From Acidobacteriota bacterium (GTDB lineage: Bacteria > Actinomycetota > Acidimicrobiia > Acidimicrobiales > Palsa-688): 64,000 nucleotides of DNA. The DNA is taken from the NCBI GenBank assembly GCA_028876385.1, contig JAGWSF010000111.1, positions 111,753-175,752 of the forward strand, written 5' to 3'. Under the pieces are notes generated by a model that worked only from the letters and a program-made list of their open reading frames with translations, was not told where the DNA came from and searched no databases. Shown piece after piece: positions 16,327 through 24,726 of this stretch. Position numbers and translations under genes: made by a program. The first letter of the stretch is position 1; each line of letters begins with the position of its first letter.

Positions 16327-16370
16327 TCCGCTTCTGCACCCGGCCTTATCCTCGGGACGACCCCTCCCTC

Positions 16371-16400
16371 TATAGTTCAGAAAAAAAGGGGAGGAATCCA
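16371..16400 (+). promoter_or_regulatory. Promoter and Shine-Dalgarno of the crotonase gene
   Basis: TATAGT at 16371-16376 could be the -10. A run of seven A and GGGGAGG (16388-16394) follow, 6 nt before the TTG start at 16401. This is one of few genes here with a normal leader, and the ribosome site decides the TTG start. Confidence 0.6.
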
Positions 16401-17258
16401 TTGGCCTACACCGTCATCCTCGTGGACGAGCCGGCACCAGGCGTTCGCCGCATCACATTGAACCGGCCCGAGAAGCGCAACGCGCTGTTCCACCCCCTCA
16501 GGGGTGAGATCCTCGACGCCCTGAGGGAAGCCGACCAGGACGACTCGATCCGGGTGAGCATCGTGCGCGGCGCCGGCAAGTGCTTCTCCGCCGGCTACGA
16601 CCTCGGAGGCGGCAACGAGGGACTCGACGAGCCGTTCTACACCCCCGGAGGCGACGGCCACTGGCCCCGTCACGTAACCGAGGGATGGATGAGCATCTGG
16701 GACCTGGCCAAGCCGGTCATCGCCCAGGTCCACGGGTACTGCCTGGCCGGCGGCAGCGAGCTGGCCTCCGGCTGCGACCTCATCTACGTGGCCGAAGACG
16801 CCCAGATCGGCTACCCGGCGGTCCGATTCGGCGTAGCCGACATGCACTTCCACGCCTGGACCATGGGCATGCGCAAGGCCATGGAGGCCATGCTCACCGG
16901 CAACTCCATGAGCGGCGTGGAAGCCGTGCGCGTGGGCTGGGCCAACGATGCCTTTCCCGTCGACGAACTCGACGCCGCCGTGGTGGACGTGGCTTCACGA
17001 ATCGCCAAGCTGCCGCCCGACATCGTCCAGATCAACAAGCGGGTCGTGCACCGTCAGATGGAGGTCATGGGACTTCGCACCGGCATCAGGATCGGCACCG
17101 AGCTGTGCGCCCTCGGCACCCGCCAGGAGTCCATGCGGGCGTTCATCGCCGAGATGGAAGGCGGCCTCACCGCCGCCCTGACCAAGCGCGACGCCCCCTT
17201 CGGCGACTACCGCACCTCCGACCGCCAGCCCTCGGCCGCCCCCACCGCCGGGGACTGA
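16401..17258 (+). CDS. Enoyl-CoA hydratase/isomerase family protein (crotonase)
   Basis: A protein of about 285 residues of the crotonase fold. The oxyanion-hole loops are CFSAGYDL and GYCLAGGSELASGCD. The first catalytic Glu (Glu144 in rat hydratase) is present in GGSELA. The second position, usually the Glu of GxPE, is Ala here (IGYPAVRFG), so standard water addition is doubtful. Other crotonases lacking that Glu act as isomerases, hydrolases or decarboxylases. The product therefore acts on an acyl-CoA, but the reaction is open. The start is TTG, supported by GGGGAGG 6 nt upstream. It ends convergent to the double CoA transferase. Confidence 0.85.
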   Translation: MAYTVILVDEPAPGVRRITLNRPEKRNALFHPLRGEILDALREADQDDSIRVSIVRGAGKCFSAGYDLGGGNEGLDEPFYTPGGDGHWPRHVTEGWMSIWDLAKPVIAQVHGYCLAGGSELASGCDLIYVAEDAQIGYPAVRFGVADMHFHAWTMGMRKAMEAMLTGNSMSGVEAVRVGWANDAFPVDELDAAVVDVASRIAKLPPDIVQINKRVVHRQMEVMGLRTGIRIGTELCALGTRQESMRAFIAEMEGGLTAALTKRDAPFGDYRTSDRQPSAAPTAGD

Positions 17259-17285
17259 ACCCGCGGTCCACCATCGATCACCGCG

Positions 17286-17343
17286 GGGCGCCCGGCGCAA
17301 CGGCCGGGGCGCACCCCGGTCCGGCGCAACGGCCCGGGCGCCC
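17286..17343. terminator. Probable bidirectional hairpin between convergent genes
   Basis: GGGCGCCCGG (17286-17295) and CCGGGCGCCC (17334-17343) are perfect complements separated by 38 nt, which contain two copies of GGCGCAACGGCC. There is no U tract. Its position between two convergent genes suggests termination or mRNA end protection. Confidence 0.4.
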
Positions 17344-17360
17344 TCCGGGACCCGGCTCGG

Positions 17361-19700
17361 TCAGATGCACACCCCGTCACGGGCCAGTTGCTGCACCTTA
17401 TCGGCGTCGATGTCGAGAACCTGGCCCAGGACCCCGACGGTGTCGGCTCCCAGGCAGGGGGCCGACGCCGGCACGCGCTGAGCGGTGAGCGACATCCGCA
17501 CCGGGTCACCGACGTGGCGCTCGGACCCCACCTCGGGGTGGTTCAACTCGACGAGAAAGCCGCGGGCCCGCAGGTGGGGGTCGTCGAGATGGTCGAGCGG
17601 TCCCATGACCGGGCAGGCGGACACCCCCGCCGCCTGCAGGCGTTCCGACAGCTGGCCGCCGTCCTGGCCGGCGGTCCACTCAGCCACCCGGGCGGCGATC
17701 TCCCCGGCCCGCCCGAGACGCCCCTGAAGGGTGGTCAACTCAGGGTCGTCGGGCCAGCCGGCCACGCCGCGCAGGGCCTCCCACTGGGCATCGTCGGCAG
17801 CCACTATGGCCACCCATCGGTCGTCGCCGGCCACCGGGAAGACCCCGTGGGGGCAGGCCCGGGTGCTGTCGTTACCCGCGGCGCGGGGGTCCGCGCCCGA
17901 CGCCCATGCGTCGATGTAGACCTCGCCGCGCAGCCACGCCGCGAACTCCGTCTGGGCCATCTCGATCTGCTGACCCTCGCCGGTGAGCCGGCGGTGGTCG
18001 ATGGCCGCCAGGACGGCCACCGAGAGGAATTTGCCGGCGACGTGATCGGGATGGTTGAGCGAGGTGCCGCACGGATACGGCGCGTCGGGGTGGTTCCACA
18101 GGTGGTGCTGACCGACGAAGCCGAAGTTGAGCGGCCCGTAGGCCGGCATCCGAGCCAGCGGCCCGGTCGAACCGTAGCCCTGTGACGACACGTAGATGAC
18201 CTGCGGGTTGAGCGCTCTCACGGCCTGGTAGCCCAGGCCCATGTCTTCGAGCACCCCGCCGCGGTAGTTCTCCACCACGACATCGGCCCGGGCGCACAGC
18301 TGGCGGGCCAGGGCCCTGCCCTCCTCGGTGTCCAGGTTGAGCGTGACACTGCGCCGACCCCGACACTCGGCGTTGAAAGCGAAGGCGCAGTTGACCCGAT
18401 CGAATCCGGCCGTGCGCAACACGTCGAGATGCACGGCCGACTCGATCTTGATGACGTCGGCCCCGAAGCCGGACAGGATCAGGCTCAGCTCGGGCCCCAC
18501 CGCAGCCATACCGAACTCGACGACCCGCAGGCCTTCGAGCAGCATCCCGGCGCCTCCCTCCGGGCGGGCGTCGGAGCGCTCGGGCCACACGAGGGCGGCC
18601 GGCGTGGCGGGGTCCACCGGGATCGCCGGCCGGGCCGCGTCGCGTCCCGGCGTGGTCGACAGGTGGACCGGGGGCCGGACCACGGGGGCGCCCTCGAAGC
18701 CGGGGAAGTCCGATTCGTCGAAGACGTGGCGGTGCTGCACCTGCTCGTGGGCCACGTACTCGCTCGGCATGTGGATGACCCCGAGGGTGGCCCCCACCCG
18801 GCTGGCCTCCTCGAAGAGCTGGGCCCGGGTGCGGTCGCGCAGCGTCTCGGCCATCACCAACCGGGCCACATCGGCGTTCATCCGCCGGTAGAGCGGGTCC
18901 AACCACTCCTCGGCGGTGAGCACCTCCGGGTCACCCGCCAGTCGCACCGCCCCCCGCCACTGCTTGTCATTGCCGATGACGAAGCGCACCCAGCCGTCCG
19001 CCGCCGGCAGCACCTGATAGAAGCCGTCGGCGTTCCGTTTGCCCTCGGCGGGCAGGAAAGGATTGATCTTCAGGTAGTCCTGGACGGCCACCGACCATGG
19101 CACCGTGCCGGCCAAGGTGGCCTCCTGGACGCTGACCTCCACGGTCTGGCCCCGCCCGTGCCGGCGCCGGTCCATGAGCGCGGCGACGGCGCCGATGGCC
19201 CCGTACACAGAAGCGGCGTCGTGGGCGAGGAATCCCGGGCACCAGCAGGGCGCCCGGTCGGGGAACCCACTGGCGAACAGGGTCCCCCCGGCCGCCTGGG
19301 CGGTGAGCGGTTCGAGCCGCCAGCCCGAGCGGGGACCGCACGAACCGAAGTCGGTCAGGGTCACGTGCACCAGGTGGGGATGGGCCGCCCGCACGGAGAC
19401 CTCGTCGAGTCCGAGAGCGTCCCTCTCGGCGGCCGGCAGGTTGTCGATCAGCACGTCAGCGCGCGCCGCCAGCTCGTGCAGCACCTGCGGGTCTCCCGTC
19501 CAGGCGAGGCGGCGCTTGTTGGCGTGGCGGTACTCCTCCTCGCTGCCCTGCGCCGGCTGCCGTGGGGGCCCGTCGAGACGGACCACATCCGCGCCCAGAT
19601 CGGCCATCATCCGGCCGCACATGGCTCCTCGTAGGTCGGTGACCTCGAGCACCCTCCAGGCCCCGAGAGGGCCGCGTCGCATCTCGGCGTCATGATCCAC
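17361..19700 (-). CDS. Tandem (double-domain) CaiB/BaiF family III CoA transferase
   Basis: A protein of about 779 residues made of two CaiB/BaiF domains in one chain. The first (about 10-370) begins WRVLEVTDLRGAMCGRMMADLGADVV and the second (about 395-775) begins LRVVEFGMAAVGPELSLILSGFGADVI. Both keep the LGADV/FGADV nucleotide-loop signature of family III transferases, which move CoA between carboxylic acids through aspartyl-anhydride intermediates. Ordinary members are 390-450 residues and act as interlocked dimers, so the fusion may be a covalent dimer with one specialised half. I chose GTG 19700 because TATGCT lies 8 nt upstream; ATG 19682 is the alternative. It is divergent from the single-domain racemase-like gene and convergent to the crotonase. 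Confidence 0.88.
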   Translation of the reverse strand: MDHDAEMRRGPLGAWRVLEVTDLRGAMCGRMMADLGADVVRLDGPPRQPAQGSEEEYRHANKRRLAWTGDPQVLHELAARADVLIDNLPAAERDALGLDEVSVRAAHPHLVHVTLTDFGSCGPRSGWRLEPLTAQAAGGTLFASGFPDRAPCWCPGFLAHDAASVYGAIGAVAALMDRRRHGRGQTVEVSVQEATLAGTVPWSVAVQDYLKINPFLPAEGKRNADGFYQVLPAADGWVRFVIGNDKQWRGAVRLAGDPEVLTAEEWLDPLYRRMNADVARLVMAETLRDRTRAQLFEEASRVGATLGVIHMPSEYVAHEQVQHRHVFDESDFPGFEGAPVVRPPVHLSTTPGRDAARPAIPVDPATPAALVWPERSDARPEGGAGMLLEGLRVVEFGMAAVGPELSLILSGFGADVIKIESAVHLDVLRTAGFDRVNCAFAFNAECRGRRSVTLNLDTEEGRALARQLCARADVVVENYRGGVLEDMGLGYQAVRALNPQVIYVSSQGYGSTGPLARMPAYGPLNFGFVGQHHLWNHPDAPYPCGTSLNHPDHVAGKFLSVAVLAAIDHRRLTGEGQQIEMAQTEFAAWLRGEVYIDAWASGADPRAAGNDSTRACPHGVFPVAGDDRWVAIVAADDAQWEALRGVAGWPDDPELTTLQGRLGRAGEIAARVAEWTAGQDGGQLSERLQAAGVSACPVMGPLDHLDDPHLRARGFLVELNHPEVGSERHVGDPVRMSLTAQRVPASAPCLGADTVGVLGQVLDIDADKVQQLARDGVCI

Positions 19701-19767
19701 AGGTCCGGAGCATAAAGCCGACGGGGAGCGATCGCGGGTGGCGGCCCCACCATCTAAGGTTCGGCTC
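19701..19767. promoter_or_regulatory. Divergent promoter region between two CoA-transferase-family genes
   Basis: Minus strand: TATGCT (complement of 19709-19714) lies 8 nt before GTG 19700. Plus strand: TAAGGT (19755-19760) lies 7 nt before GTG 19768. Both suggest leaderless mRNAs. I see no palindrome in the 67 bp. Confidence 0.5.
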
Positions 19768-20973
19768 GTGGGGAATGCAGCACAGCCCGGTTCGGGCCCC
19801 GAGCGCAGCGGGCCTCTTCGCGATGTCAGAGTGGTCGAGCTGGCCAGCCTGGCCCCCGGTCCGTTCGCGGCCTGCCTGCTGGCCGACATGGGCGCCGATG
19901 TGATCAGGGTGGACCGCATCGGGCCCCGGCCGGCGTTCGCCTCCGATCTGCTGGATCGGGGCAAGCGTTCCCTCGCGGTGGACCTCAAGCACCCCGGGGG
20001 CGTATCGCTCCTCCTCGACCTGGTCGCCACGGCCGACATCCTCATCGAAGGGTTCCGGCCGGGCGTGACCGAGCGTCTCGGTGTGGGACCCGACGCGTGC
20101 CTGGCCCGCAACCCGGCCCTGGTCTACGGGCGCATGACCGGCTTCGGCCAGACGGGGCCTCTCGCCGACCGGGCCGGTCACGACATCGACTACATCGCCC
20201 TGGCCGGCGCGCTGTCGCGCATCGGCCGGCGCGACCAGCCCCCCACCCCGCCGCTGAACCTGGTCGGTGACTTCGGGGGCGGGAGCATGTTCTTGGTGTT
20301 CGGGGTGCTGTGCGCGCTGCACGAAGCGCGCCTCACGGGACGGGGCCAGGTGGTCGACGCCGCCATGGTCGAGGGCGCCGGGTACCTGATGCTCCCCTTC
20401 TTCGGGACGCCGGGCTCGGCCGAGCGCACCGGGGAGGGAGCGGCCGACTCCCCCACCCGGGCCCCGTTCGAGCGGGGCCGGTCCATCCTCGACTCGGGGG
20501 CCCCATTCTACGACGCCTACCTCACCGCCGACGGGAGGTGGGTGGCGGTGGGAGCCATCGAGCCTCAGTTCTACGCCGCCCTACTCGCCGGTCTCGGCCT
20601 CGACGGGTCGACCCTGCCCGACCAGATGGACACCGCGTCGTGGCCGGCCATGAAGGAGCGCTTCGCCGAAGTCTTCGCGTCGCGCTCCCGTGACGAGTGG
20701 GAGCGGGTGTTCGCCGGGACCGACGCCTGCGTGGCCCCCGTGCTCGAACTCGACGAGCTGCAGGATCACCCCCACCACCGGTCGCGGGGGTGGCTCGAGC
20801 ACCACCACGGTGTGCTCCAACCCGGCCCGGTACCCCGCCTGTCGGTCAGCCCGGGGCGTGTCGGCGGTCCGCCGCCCGCCACCGGGGAGCACACCGACCG
20901 GATCCTCGAGGAGTGGCTGGGTCTCGACCCGGAAGCCGTCGGTGCCATGCATCGGGACGGGGTGGTGGCATGA
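19768..20973 (+). CDS. Alpha-methylacyl-CoA racemase-like CaiB family protein
   Basis: A protein of about 401 residues, single CaiB domain. It has RVVELASLAPGPFAACLLADMGADVIRVD cut into the usual N-terminal fold, then GQTGPLADRAGHDIDY with the catalytic His, and LNLVGDFGGGSM with the catalytic Asp. These blocks are those of alpha-methylacyl-CoA racemase more than of formyl-CoA transferases. Racemases invert the 2-methyl centre of branched acyl-CoAs, a step needed for methyl-branched and sterol side-chain beta-oxidation. That fits the P450 and thiolase operons downstream. TAAGGT lies 7 nt before the GTG start. A gap of 91 bp to the P450 gene holds a KstR-like box. Confidence 0.85.
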   Translation: MGNAAQPGSGPERSGPLRDVRVVELASLAPGPFAACLLADMGADVIRVDRIGPRPAFASDLLDRGKRSLAVDLKHPGGVSLLLDLVATADILIEGFRPGVTERLGVGPDACLARNPALVYGRMTGFGQTGPLADRAGHDIDYIALAGALSRIGRRDQPPTPPLNLVGDFGGGSMFLVFGVLCALHEARLTGRGQVVDAAMVEGAGYLMLPFFGTPGSAERTGEGAADSPTRAPFERGRSILDSGAPFYDAYLTADGRWVAVGAIEPQFYAALLAGLGLDGSTLPDQMDTASWPAMKERFAEVFASRSRDEWERVFAGTDACVAPVLELDELQDHPHHRSRGWLEHHHGVLQPGPVPRLSVSPGRVGGPPPATGEHTDRILEEWLGLDPEAVGAMHRDGVVA

Positions 20974-20994
20974 CGGCCGGCCCGGTGCTAGAAC

Positions 20995-21008
20995 CAGAAC
21001 ACGTTTCA
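20995..21008. promoter_or_regulatory. KstR-like operator before the P450 operon
   Basis: CAGAACACGTTTCA matches the mycobacterial KstR consensus TnnAACnnGTTnnA at all fixed positions except the first. It lies 57 bp before the P450 ATG. GGGAGG (21054-21059) is the Shine-Dalgarno sequence of the P450 gene. Confidence 0.5.
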
Positions 21009-21064
21009 GGGCTGCCGGCCAGAGGGTCGCGCCCCTGGACGGGTGACCAACGGGAGGGAACCCC

Positions 21065-22306
21065 ATGGAGCTGAGCGACATCGACCTGTTGAACCGGGAC
21101 CGCTTCACCGAAGGCGTCCCCCACGAATGGTTCACCTACCTGAGGAGCAACGCTCCCATCTACTTCCATCCCGAGCCCGACGGCGGACCGGGGTTCTGGG
21201 TCTTCAGCAAGTACGACGACGTGGTGGCCATCGGCCGGGACGCCAAGCGCTTCTCGTCGGATCAGAACCGGGGCGGCGTGGTGCAGATCGAGGAGATGCC
21301 CGACGCTCAGGAGTGGGAGGGGGGCCAGCTGATGCTGACCATGGACCCGCCCGCCCACACCCGGCACCGGCGCCTGGTCAACCGGGGTTTCACCCCGAAG
21401 ATGATCGGGATGCTCGAGCCGCACATCCGGGAGATCACTGCTCGGATCATCGACGACGCCGTCGCCAAAGGTGACATCGACTTCGTGGTGGATGTGGCGT
21501 CGGAGCTGCCTCTGCAGGTGATCGCCGAGATCATGGGGGTTCCGCTGGAGGACCGCCACAAGGTCTTCGACTGGTCCAACCGCATGATCGGCAGCGAGGA
21601 CCCGGAGTACGCAGTGGCCCAGGAGAACGTCCAGCAGGCCCAGATCGAGATGTTCATGTACGCCCAGTCCCTCGCCGCTCGCCGCCGCGAGGAGCCCCGC
21701 GACGACATCATCACCAAGCTGCTGTCGGCCGACATCGACGGCGACCAGCTGAGCGAGATGGACTTCAACCTGTTCTTCATGCTCCTCGCCGTGGCCGGCA
21801 ACGAGACCACCCGCAACTCCATCTCCCACGGCATGAACGCCTTCCTCGAGCACCCCGACCAGTACCAGCTCCTGCTCGAGCGTCCCGACCTCATGGACAG
21901 CGCCATCGAGGAAGTCCTCCGCTGGGCGTCGCCGGTGATGTACTTCCGCCGGAACGTCACCGAGGACGTGCTGTACAAGGGGCACGAGCTGAAAGCCGGC
22001 CAGAAAGTGACCATCTGGTACGTGTCGGCCAACCGCGACGAGGACGTGTTCAGCGATCCGTTCCGCTTCGACATCGCCCGTCACCCCAACGACCATGTCG
22101 CTTTCGGTGGGGGTGGTCCCCACCACTGCCTCGGGGCCAACCTGGCCCGCATGGAGATGCGGGTCTTCTTCGAGGAGCTGACCCGACGGGTGCCCTCCGT
22201 CGAGTCGATCGGTGAGGTCTCCCGTCTGCGTTCGAACTTCATCGGCGGGATCAAACATCTCCCGGTGCACTTCAGCGCGGCCGGCCGCGCCATGTCCCCC
22301 GCGTGA
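21065..22306 (+). CDS. Cytochrome P450, CYP125/CYP142/CYP124-like
   Basis: A soluble P450 of 413 residues. The I-helix has AVAGNETTRNS with the acid-alcohol pair, the K-helix has EEVLRW (ExxR), and the heme-thiolate loop is FGGGGPHHCLG with Cys near residue 355. The segments WSNRMIGSEDPEY and LAVAGNETTRNSI closely resemble mycobacterial CYP125, which hydroxylates the terminal methyl of the cholesterol side chain. It would start side-chain oxidation using ferredoxin-supplied electrons. No ferredoxin gene is adjacent. ATG is preceded by GGGAGG 5 nt away. Its GTGA stop overlaps the next start, making an operon of P450 and two CoA transferases behind a KstR-like box. The exact substrate is inferred. 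Confidence 0.88.
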   Translation: MELSDIDLLNRDRFTEGVPHEWFTYLRSNAPIYFHPEPDGGPGFWVFSKYDDVVAIGRDAKRFSSDQNRGGVVQIEEMPDAQEWEGGQLMLTMDPPAHTRHRRLVNRGFTPKMIGMLEPHIREITARIIDDAVAKGDIDFVVDVASELPLQVIAEIMGVPLEDRHKVFDWSNRMIGSEDPEYAVAQENVQQAQIEMFMYAQSLAARRREEPRDDIITKLLSADIDGDQLSEMDFNLFFMLLAVAGNETTRNSISHGMNAFLEHPDQYQLLLERPDLMDSAIEEVLRWASPVMYFRRNVTEDVLYKGHELKAGQKVTIWYVSANRDEDVFSDPFRFDIARHPNDHVAFGGGGPHHCLGANLARMEMRVFFEELTRRVPSVESIGEVSRLRSNFIGGIKHLPVHFSAAGRAMSPA

Positions 22307-24726
22307 GCGACCCGGGCCTGCCCCTCGCCGGGCTGCGGGTGCTCGACATGGCCGACGAGCGGTCGGAGCTGTGCGGCCGCCTGCTCGCCGACCTCGGCGC
22401 CGACGTGGTCCGCGTGGAGCCGCCCGGCGGATCGCCGTCGCGGCGCCTGCCGCCGCGCATCGGCGAGCTGAGCGCCTTCTTCGAGGTCCGCAACTTCAAC
22501 AAGCGTTCCGCGGTCGTCGACTTGGACTCCGAGGCGGGCCGGGAACGCCTGCTCGACCTGCTGGGCCGGGCCGACGTGTGGATCGAGACGACCAAGCCCG
22601 GCCGCCTCGCCGCCGTCGGCCTCGACCCGGTCGACATCTCCTGCCGCTTCCCCCATCTGGTCGTCGCCTCCCTCACCGACTTCGGCCAGACCGGCCCCTA
22701 CCGGGATTTCGAGGCGACCGACGACGTGCTCACCGCCATCGGGGGGGAGATCTTCCGCAGCGGGGTGGTCGGCCGCCCACCGCTGCTGGTGCCCGGGTCG
22801 TTCGCCTACGACGTGTCGGGAGTGATGGGGGCGTTCGCGGTGCTCACCGCCTACTGGCAGAAGCTGCGGACCGGATCGGGCCAGCACCTCGACTTCTCCA
22901 TCCTCGAGGCCTGCGCCCAGTCCACCGACTGGTCCCTCGCCAACTACAGCGCGGTGGCCGGCACGGGGGCCCCCTACCTGGAGGTGCGGGCCGGCTCGGG
23001 GATCGTTTACCCGATGTACCCCTGCAAGGACGGCTACGTGCGCCTGGTCATCCTGAGCCCCCGCCAGTGGCACGCCATGCGGGAGTGGCTGGGTGACCCG
23101 GAGTTCCTGAAGGACCCCCACTGGGATTCGCTGCTCGGCCGCATGAGCATCCAGGAGGACATCCTCGACCCGCTCTACGCCGAGCTGTTCATGACCATGG
23201 GCATGTCGGAGCTGTCAGCCGAAGCCCAGCGGCGGGGCATCGTGATGACGCCGGTGATGCATCCCCGGGCGGTCCTCGAGTCGGAGCACTTCCAGGCCCG
23301 GCGATCCTTCGCCGAGGTCCGCTACGCCGACGTAGGTGCCGGCCAGATCGCCGCCAGCATGCTGGAGCTGAACGGCCGACGAGCGGGCCTGCGGACCCCC
23401 GCGCCGGCCCTCGGGGAGCACGACGCCGAGATCGAGCCGTCCTGGCCCGACCACCGCCAGATCGACGGGGGAGGACCCCCGCCGGACGGTCCCCGGCTCC
23501 CCTTCGAGGGCCTGCGGGTGATCGACTTCGGCCACGGTGGCGTAGGCGTGGAGGTCGGTCGCCTCTTCGCCGAGTACGGCGCCGACGTCATCAAGATCGA
23601 GAGTCGCGCCTACCCCGACTTCATCCGCCTGGTGGCCGGGTCGGAGATGTCCCCCTCGTTTGCCTCGTCTTCCCGCTCCAAGCGCAGCCTGGGGGTCAAC
23701 ATCAAGACCCCCGAGGGCCTCGAGCTGATCAAAAGGCTGATCGCCGGCGCGGACGTGGTGATCGAGAACAACTCGACGGGCACCATGGACGACCTCGGTC
23801 TCGGCTGGAGCGCGCTTCGAGAGGTAAACCCCGGCGTCGTGATGGTGAGCAGCCAGCTGATGGGCTCCACCGGGCCTTGGTCGGGCTGGCTCGGTTACGG
23901 ACCCAGCACCCGTCCGGCGGGAGGAATGACCTGGCTGTGGAACTTCCCCGACGGCGACATGCCACCGGGGGCCAGCGTGATCTTCCCCGACCACCTCGTC
24001 GGCCGGGTCGGAGCGGTGGCCGGGGTCGCCGGTCTCATCGCCCGCGAGCGCACCGGCGAAGGGGCCCATTTCGAGGCGGCCCAGGTGGAGACGGTGCTCA
24101 CCTGCATGGCCCAGTACTTCCTCCAGGAGAGCCTCGATCCGGGTTCGGTCAAGCCGGCCGGCAACCGCAGCGCGCAGGGCGCGCCGTGGGGGGTCTACCA
24201 GTGCGCCGGCGAGGAACGGTGGGTGGTGATCACCTGCCGCCATGATGACGACTGGTCGGCTCTGCGCAAGGCCATGGGTGACCCCGAATGGGCCGCCGAC
24301 CCGGCCCTCTCAAGCGCCGAGGGCCGGCACCTCCAGCACGATCTGATCGACGCCCATATCTCGGAGTGGACGGCGCAGCGTAGCGACCGCCAGGCGATGG
24401 AGACGCTGCAGGCCTTCGGGGTTCCGGCGGGGATGATGACCTACGCGTCGGACGAGCCCAACGACCCCCATCTGCAGGCCCGGGGCTATCTGGCCCCGAT
24501 CGACCAACCCGGTGTCGGCCCCATGATTCTCGAAGGCCCGGCGTTCTATGGTTCGGCCATGGACCGGCCCCGCATCACGGCGGCTCCGGCCCTCGGCGAG
24601 CACACCCGCGCTGTCGCCACCGCCCTGCTCGGTCTCGACGACGAGGAAACCGAGGTCCTGATCCGGTCCGGCGTGCTCGAAGTGACCCCCCCGGTCACCG
24701 GTCCGCCGGCCAGCGCCAACATCTGA
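22303..24726 (+). CDS. Tandem (double-domain) CaiB/BaiF family III CoA transferase
   Basis: A protein of 807 residues with two CaiB domains. The first begins LRVLDMADERSELCGRLLADLGADVV; the second, from about residue 400, begins LRVIDFGHGGVGVEVGRLFAEYGADVI. TDFGQTGPYRDFEATDD in the first domain matches the active-site region. It is similar in build to the protein at 17361-19700, so the two are paralogous fusions. It starts at GTG in a 4-bp overlap with the P450 stop. In this operon it may activate the carboxylic acid made by the P450 by transferring CoA from a donor acyl-CoA, replacing an acyl-CoA ligase; that role is inference. Confidence 0.86.
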   Translation: MSDPGLPLAGLRVLDMADERSELCGRLLADLGADVVRVEPPGGSPSRRLPPRIGELSAFFEVRNFNKRSAVVDLDSEAGRERLLDLLGRADVWIETTKPGRLAAVGLDPVDISCRFPHLVVASLTDFGQTGPYRDFEATDDVLTAIGGEIFRSGVVGRPPLLVPGSFAYDVSGVMGAFAVLTAYWQKLRTGSGQHLDFSILEACAQSTDWSLANYSAVAGTGAPYLEVRAGSGIVYPMYPCKDGYVRLVILSPRQWHAMREWLGDPEFLKDPHWDSLLGRMSIQEDILDPLYAELFMTMGMSELSAEAQRRGIVMTPVMHPRAVLESEHFQARRSFAEVRYADVGAGQIAASMLELNGRRAGLRTPAPALGEHDAEIEPSWPDHRQIDGGGPPPDGPRLPFEGLRVIDFGHGGVGVEVGRLFAEYGADVIKIESRAYPDFIRLVAGSEMSPSFASSSRSKRSLGVNIKTPEGLELIKRLIAGADVVIENNSTGTMDDLGLGWSALREVNPGVVMVSSQLMGSTGPWSGWLGYGPSTRPAGGMTWLWNFPDGDMPPGASVIFPDHLVGRVGAVAGVAGLIARERTGEGAHFEAAQVETVLTCMAQYFLQESLDPGSVKPAGNRSAQGAPWGVYQCAGEERWVVITCRHDDDWSALRKAMGDPEWAADPALSSAEGRHLQHDLIDAHISEWTAQRSDRQAMETLQAFGVPAGMMTYASDEPNDPHLQARGYLAPIDQPGVGPMILEGPAFYGSAMDRPRITAAPALGEHTRAVATALLGLDDEETEVLIRSGVLEVTPPVTGPPASANI

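Noticed and set aside
16194..16400. Longer N-terminus for the crotonase
   Set aside because: The frame is open upstream but overlaps the end of the acidic-protein gene; a ribosome site and TTG at 16401 fit the family start.
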